A stretch of DNA of 8,696 nt from NCBI GenBank assembly GCA_046046315.1, contig JBJOKB010000021.1:1-8696 (forward strand). The letters are read 5' to 3'. The notes under the pieces are model-generated. The model did not search any database. It saw nothing but the letters and a program-made list of their open reading frames with translations, and was not told the origin of the DNA. Origin of the DNA: ATZT02 sp046046315. Its GTDB lineage: Bacteria > Actinomycetota > Actinomycetes > S36-B12 > UBA5976. Made by a program: the position numbers and the translations under genes. This document shows, piece after piece, positions 5,538-8,696 of the stretch; position 1 is the first letter of the stretch; the number at the start of each line of letters is the position of its first letter.

Positions 5538-6629
5538 TTGACAATAACTGAAACACAAAAAGAAAAAGATCTAGGTTTCTTCGTTCGCAATCAATCAATA
5601 GTTGTCCCAATTGTTGCACTATTAGTTGCCTTTACATTGGGTGGAATTTTAATCTCATTTCAAGGAGTAAATCCTTTAGTTGCCTATCGGGCAATCTTTT
5701 CTGAAGCCTGGTTTGATTCAGACGGACTTCTAAGAACTTTTCAAAAAACAACCCCATTGGTTTTAGCAGGATTAGCAGTAACTGTTGCATTAAGAATTGG
5801 TTTATTTAACATTGGAGCCCAAGGACAACTAATTTCTGCAGCTCTAGCTTCTGCCTTAGCTGGAATTTATATTACAAATTTGACACCAATATTACATGTG
5901 ATCGTTTCATTAATTTGTGGAATTTTGGTGGGAGCTCTTTGGGCTGGAATTGCTGGTTTATTAAAAGCTTATAGAGGAGTGCATGAAGTTATTTCAACAA
6001 TAATGTTAAATAGCATTGCGGTAGGAATTTTAGATTACTTAGTGAGCAATCCATTTCGTGAACCTGATCAAGTTTTGCAGAGAACAAAGAAGATTTCCGA
6101 ATCGGCAATGTTGCCAAATATTGGAGTAATTCCTTTTGGATTTGTGCTAGCGATAATTGTTTGCTTGCTTGTTTCTTGGATGCTTAATAAAACTACCGCA
6201 GGATTTAGATTTAACACAGTTGGTAAAAATAAATTTGCTGCAACATATGCAGGCATAAATATGAAATTAATGATTGTGACTGGAATGCTTTTAAGTGGAG
6301 GCCTTGCAGGTTTAGGTGGAGCAATTGAAACACTTGGAATTACCTACAGATTTGAACCTGCATTTAATGCTGGATTAGGTTTTGATGGAATAACTATTGC
6401 ACTTCTTGCAAGATCAAATCCTTTAGCCACAATTCCTGCAGCCATCCTGGTTGGAACACTTCGCGCTGGTGGAGCATCTTTACAGTTTGACACAGGAATT
6501 GAACCAGAAATTGTTGATGTTTTATTAGCGATTACTTTGCTTTTGGTATCAGCACCTATCTTGGCCAAATTCTTATTTAAAGGCAAAGCTCAAAAAACAG
6601 CAAATGTCACAAGTGGTTGGGGAAGCTAA
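5538..6629 (+). CDS. nupP: Nucleoside ABC transporter permease, NupP type
   Basis: This 363-residue inner-membrane protein of the BPD_transp_2 (RbsC-like) family has a short charged cytoplasmic N-terminus and then many hydrophobic segments, the first at about 20-41, others near 72-84, 95-111, 117-141, 195-215, 243-262, 283-310 and 324-345. Family landmarks are LFNIGAQGQL (89-98), HEVISTIMLN (149-158), GFRFNTVGKNKFAA (222-235) followed by YAGIN, and GLGFDGITIALLARSNP (279-295). The GFRFNTVG loop is the likely contact with the ATPase. It forms the translocation pore with the second permease. The start is TTG with a good ribosome-binding site, giving a first residue read as Met. The stop at 6627-6629 directly abuts the next ATG. 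The gene name follows the B. subtilis NupNOPQ system by family resemblance, without proof of substrate. Confidence 0.9.
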   Translation: MTITETQKEKDLGFFVRNQSIVVPIVALLVAFTLGGILISFQGVNPLVAYRAIFSEAWFDSDGLLRTFQKTTPLVLAGLAVTVALRIGLFNIGAQGQLISAALASALAGIYITNLTPILHVIVSLICGILVGALWAGIAGLLKAYRGVHEVISTIMLNSIAVGILDYLVSNPFREPDQVLQRTKKISESAMLPNIGVIPFGFVLAIIVCLLVSWMLNKTTAGFRFNTVGKNKFAATYAGINMKLMIVTGMLLSGGLAGLGGAIETLGITYRFEPAFNAGLGFDGITIALLARSNPLATIPAAILVGTLRAGGASLQFDTGIEPEIVDVLLAITLLLVSAPILAKFLFKGKAQKTANVTSGWGS

Positions 6630-7622
6630 ATGTTGGATTTTTTTAAAGACAATAAAAAACCACTAATAACACTTGGTTTAGTAACAATAATTGCTTATGT
6701 CTTTTATTTCCTTGATGAAATTAGAACCACTTCTGTGATGGTTTTTGGTTGGGGATATGCCGTTCCGTTGGTTTTAGCCGCAATGGTGGGAATCATTGGA
6801 GAAAGATCTGGAGTTGTAAATATTGGCATTGAAGGCCAAATGTTGATGTCAGCTTTTGCTGGCTTCTTTGGATCTGTTTTTACCGGAAGTATTTATTTAG
6901 GAATGATTATTGGAATACTTACTGGTGTTTTGATGGGAGCATTCTTAGCAGTCGCAGCAGTTAAATGGGAAATGGATCAAATTATTGCCGGAGTTGTAAT
7001 AAATATTGTCGCAGCAGGTTTAACTTCATTTTTCTATGCACAAGGCAAAACCTTGCCTGAATTAATGCCGGTAGTATCTATTCCTTTGTTAAGTGAAATT
7101 CCTTTGATTGGGCCAGTATTTTTTAGAAACGGTTTGTTTGCCCTATCGACATTATTTATTGTTATCGCTGTCAATTATGCGCTTTTTAAAACTCGTTGGG
7201 GATTGCGTAGTAGATCTGTTGGAGAATATCCAAGTGCGGCAGATGCCGCAGGTATTAATGTCACCAGAATTCGAATGCTCAATGTAACCTTTGCAGGAAC
7301 ACTTGCAGGATGTGCTGGAGCATTTTTAGCACTTGAAGCAGCAGGAACTTTTGCTCGAGGACTAACTGCGGGACGAGGATTTTTAGCTTTAGCAATTATG
7401 ATTTTTGGTGCGTGGAACCCAATGGGAGCCCTCGCCGCAGCACTCTTCTTTGGTTTATCAACAGCAATTGCTAGCCAATTACAAGCAGATGCAGTTATCA
7501 ACATTCCGCAACAATTTGTTAATTTACTTCCCTTTGTCATGACTTTGATAGTGCTTGCAATCGCAGTGGGCCGAGTTAGACCACCAGCAGCAGCTGGTCA
7601 GCCTTATACAAAGGAAGGCTAA
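6630..7622 (+). CDS. nupQ: Nucleoside ABC transporter permease, NupQ type
   Basis: This 330-residue second permease of the pair is also RbsC-like, with hydrophobic segments at about 10-28, 41-56, 70-85, 88-110, 115-135, 165-184, 215-237, 250-280 and 296-313. The landmarks GERSGVVNIGIEGQML (57-72), GLRSRSVGEYPSAADAAGIN (191-210, the cytoplasmic loop facing the ATPase) and GRGFLALAIMIFGAWNPMGA (248-267) are those of the YufQ/NupQ branch. It sits in the cytoplasmic membrane and pairs with the upstream permease as a heterodimer. The ATG has no gap from the previous stop; GGGGAAG just upstream within the preceding gene can serve as ribosome-binding site. The tail is Pro/Ala-rich and charged, probably cytoplasmic. 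Assignment to a nucleoside rather than sugar importer rests on the BMP lipoprotein and the catabolic genes nearby. Confidence 0.9.
   Translation: MLDFFKDNKKPLITLGLVTIIAYVFYFLDEIRTTSVMVFGWGYAVPLVLAAMVGIIGERSGVVNIGIEGQMLMSAFAGFFGSVFTGSIYLGMIIGILTGVLMGAFLAVAAVKWEMDQIIAGVVINIVAAGLTSFFYAQGKTLPELMPVVSIPLLSEIPLIGPVFFRNGLFALSTLFIVIAVNYALFKTRWGLRSRSVGEYPSAADAAGINVTRIRMLNVTFAGTLAGCAGAFLALEAAGTFARGLTAGRGFLALAIMIFGAWNPMGALAAALFFGLSTAIASQLQADAVINIPQQFVNLLPFVMTLIVLAIAVGRVRPPAAAGQPYTKEG
7611..7618 (+). promoter_or_regulatory. Ribosome-binding site deciding a TTG start
   Basis: AAGGAAGG overlaps the end of the second permease gene and lies 6 nt before TTG at 7625. No ATG or GTG lies nearer the conserved N-terminal YLIEAKNLTKKF, so TTG is the likely start. 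Confidence 0.7.
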
Positions 7623-7624
7623 CT

Positions 7625-8696
7625 TTGTCTGACTATTTAATTGAAGCAAAAAATTTAACTAAAAAATTTCCTGGAGTTATTGCTAATGACAATGTTTCAT
7701 TAACTCTTGAAAAAGGCGAAATCCTGGCACTACTTGGCGAAAACGGTGCCGGAAAATCAACGCTTGTAAAAATGATTTATGGACTTTATGGATCAGATGG
7801 GGGAGAACTTTTTATAAAGGGAAAGAAAGTCGATTTCCATTCACCTGCTGAAGCTATAGCTAAAGGAATTGGAATGGTTCACCAACATTTTCAATTAGTT
7901 CCTGTAATGACAGTTGCAGAAAATATTGTTCTAGGTGCTGAAAAAACTAAAGGAATCAAATTTGATTTAGATGCTGCAGAAAAAGAAGTAACAGAACTTT
8001 CCCAAAAATATGGTTTAGAAGTTGATGCAAAGGCAAGAATTGAAGATCTACCCGTAGGAATGCAGCAAAGAGTTGAAATCTTAAAAATGCTTTATCGAAA
8101 AGCAGATATTTTGATTATGGATGAGCCAACCGCAGTGCTAACTCCACAAGAAACTGATGAACTTCTAAAAGTTATGCAAGGATTTGCTCAAAAAGGTGTG
8201 GGAGTAATTTTTATTACTCATAAGTTGCGTGAGGTTTTAGCAATTGCCGATCGAGTTGTTGTGCTTAGAAATGGAAAAGTTGTAGGAACGGCAAAACCAA
8301 AAGACACAAATCAAGAGGGCTTAGCAACAATGATGGTGGGTCGAAGTGTGGTCTTAGATGTTAAAAAGGGACCTGCTTCGCCAAAAGAAGTGGTCTTACA
8401 AATAAAAAACTTGAATGTTCAAGATGATAGAAAGCTTACTGCAGTCAAAGATTTCACACTTGACGTTAAAGCTGGAGAAATAGTTGGAATAGCTGGAGTA
8501 GAAGGAAACGGTCAAAGGGAACTAGTTCAAGCCATCACAGGTCTTAGAAAAATTGAATCCGGAAGTGTTTTAATTGGCAATGAAGATGTGACCAAATTAA
8601 GCCCACATAAAATTCATGAATTAGGTGTGGCACATGTTCCTGAAGATCGTGAAAAAGATGGTTTAGTTGCAGGTTATTCAATTGCTGATAATTCAG
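7625..8696 (+). CDS. nupO: Nucleoside ABC transporter ATPase with two domains, NupO type, 3' end missing
   Basis: The reading frame is open to the window edge, giving 357 residues of an expected 500 or so. The first nucleotide-binding domain (about 4-240) is complete: Walker A GENGAGKS (38-45), Q-loop Q87 in MVHQHFQL, signature LPVGMQQRVEI (142-152, the relaxed form usual here), Walker B ILIMDEP (162-168) and H-loop H199. The second domain begins near 256; its Walker A region reads GVEGNGQRE (291-299), lacking the Lys and Ser/Thr. A degenerate second site is normal in the MglA/RbsA/NupO family. The segment HVPEDREKDGL (337-347) is also typical. The protein drives transport through the two permeases from the cytoplasmic side. 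It begins at TTG, 2 nt after the permease stop. Here the ATPase is last, whereas binding protein-ATPase-permease-permease is common elsewhere. Confidence 0.92.
   Translation, partial: MSDYLIEAKNLTKKFPGVIANDNVSLTLEKGEILALLGENGAGKSTLVKMIYGLYGSDGGELFIKGKKVDFHSPAEAIAKGIGMVHQHFQLVPVMTVAENIVLGAEKTKGIKFDLDAAEKEVTELSQKYGLEVDAKARIEDLPVGMQQRVEILKMLYRKADILIMDEPTAVLTPQETDELLKVMQGFAQKGVGVIFITHKLREVLAIADRVVVLRNGKVVGTAKPKDTNQEGLATMMVGRSVVLDVKKGPASPKEVVLQIKNLNVQDDRKLTAVKDFTLDVKAGEIVGIAGVEGNGQRELVQAITGLRKIESGSVLIGNEDVTKLSPHKIHELGVAHVPEDREKDGLVAGYSIADNS

Noticed and set aside
7175..7540. A 121-codon open frame on the - strand inside the second permease gene
   Set aside because: It lies wholly opposite a well-conserved gene, has no recognisable family motif and no ribosome-binding site that I can see; long antisense frames are common opposite Ala/Gly-rich membrane proteins.

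Overview
The window is A+T-rich, tightly packed and entirely on the + strand. It holds one coherent system for uptake and breakdown of nucleosides. Protein wording points to a low-GC actinobacterium. The cytidine deaminase ends in LLPDAF, DeoA has an AAG-x-GLAPADRK segment of a kind I recall from actinobacterial thymidine phosphorylases, and the permease and binding-protein sequences fit. The A+T bias and near-zero intergenic spacing suggest a streamlined aquatic lineage such as freshwater acI (Nanopelagicales). That placement is inference from remembered sequence style, not from a search.

Region 1 (1-4217) is a catabolic block of five genes joined by 0-2 nt gaps or ATGA stop/start overlaps: the 3' end of cytidine deaminase (cdd), a PNP/MTAP-family phosphorylase whose purine pocket favours 6-oxopurines, an MtaD-type adenosine/5'-methylthioadenosine/SAH deaminase, an SDR oxidoreductase of unknown role, and thymidine/pyrimidine-nucleoside phosphorylase (deoA). 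Cytidine would be deaminated to uridine, and uridine or thymidine cleaved by DeoA. Adenosine or MTA would be deaminated by MtaD, and the resulting inosine or methylthioinosine cleaved by the phosphorylase. Bases and (deoxy/methylthio)ribose-1-phosphates are the expected products.

Region 2 (4218-4393) is the only sizeable non-coding gap. It has a perfect 12-bp AT-core palindrome that includes a possible -10 box, then a long hairpin with a GAAA tetraloop, a smaller bulged hairpin and a strong ribosome-binding site. I read it as the promoter and structured leader of the transport operon.

Region 3 (4394-8696) encodes a BMP-family nucleoside ABC importer: lipoprotein BmpA, two RbsC-like permeases (NupP/NupQ type) and the double-domain ATPase (NupO type), which runs off the window. 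A perfect 13-bp hairpin with a weak T tract separates bmpA from the permeases. BmpA also uses C-ending codons far more than its neighbours. Both suggest that the binding protein is made in excess over the membrane parts. The first permease and the ATPase start at TTG codons with good Shine-Dalgarno sites.

Nothing mobile, no CRISPR, and no tRNA or rRNA was seen. The most interesting points are the use of a deaminase plus 6-oxopurine phosphorylase pair in place of canonical Add plus PNP/MTAP, the unexplained SDR inside the operon, and the structured leader before bmpA.
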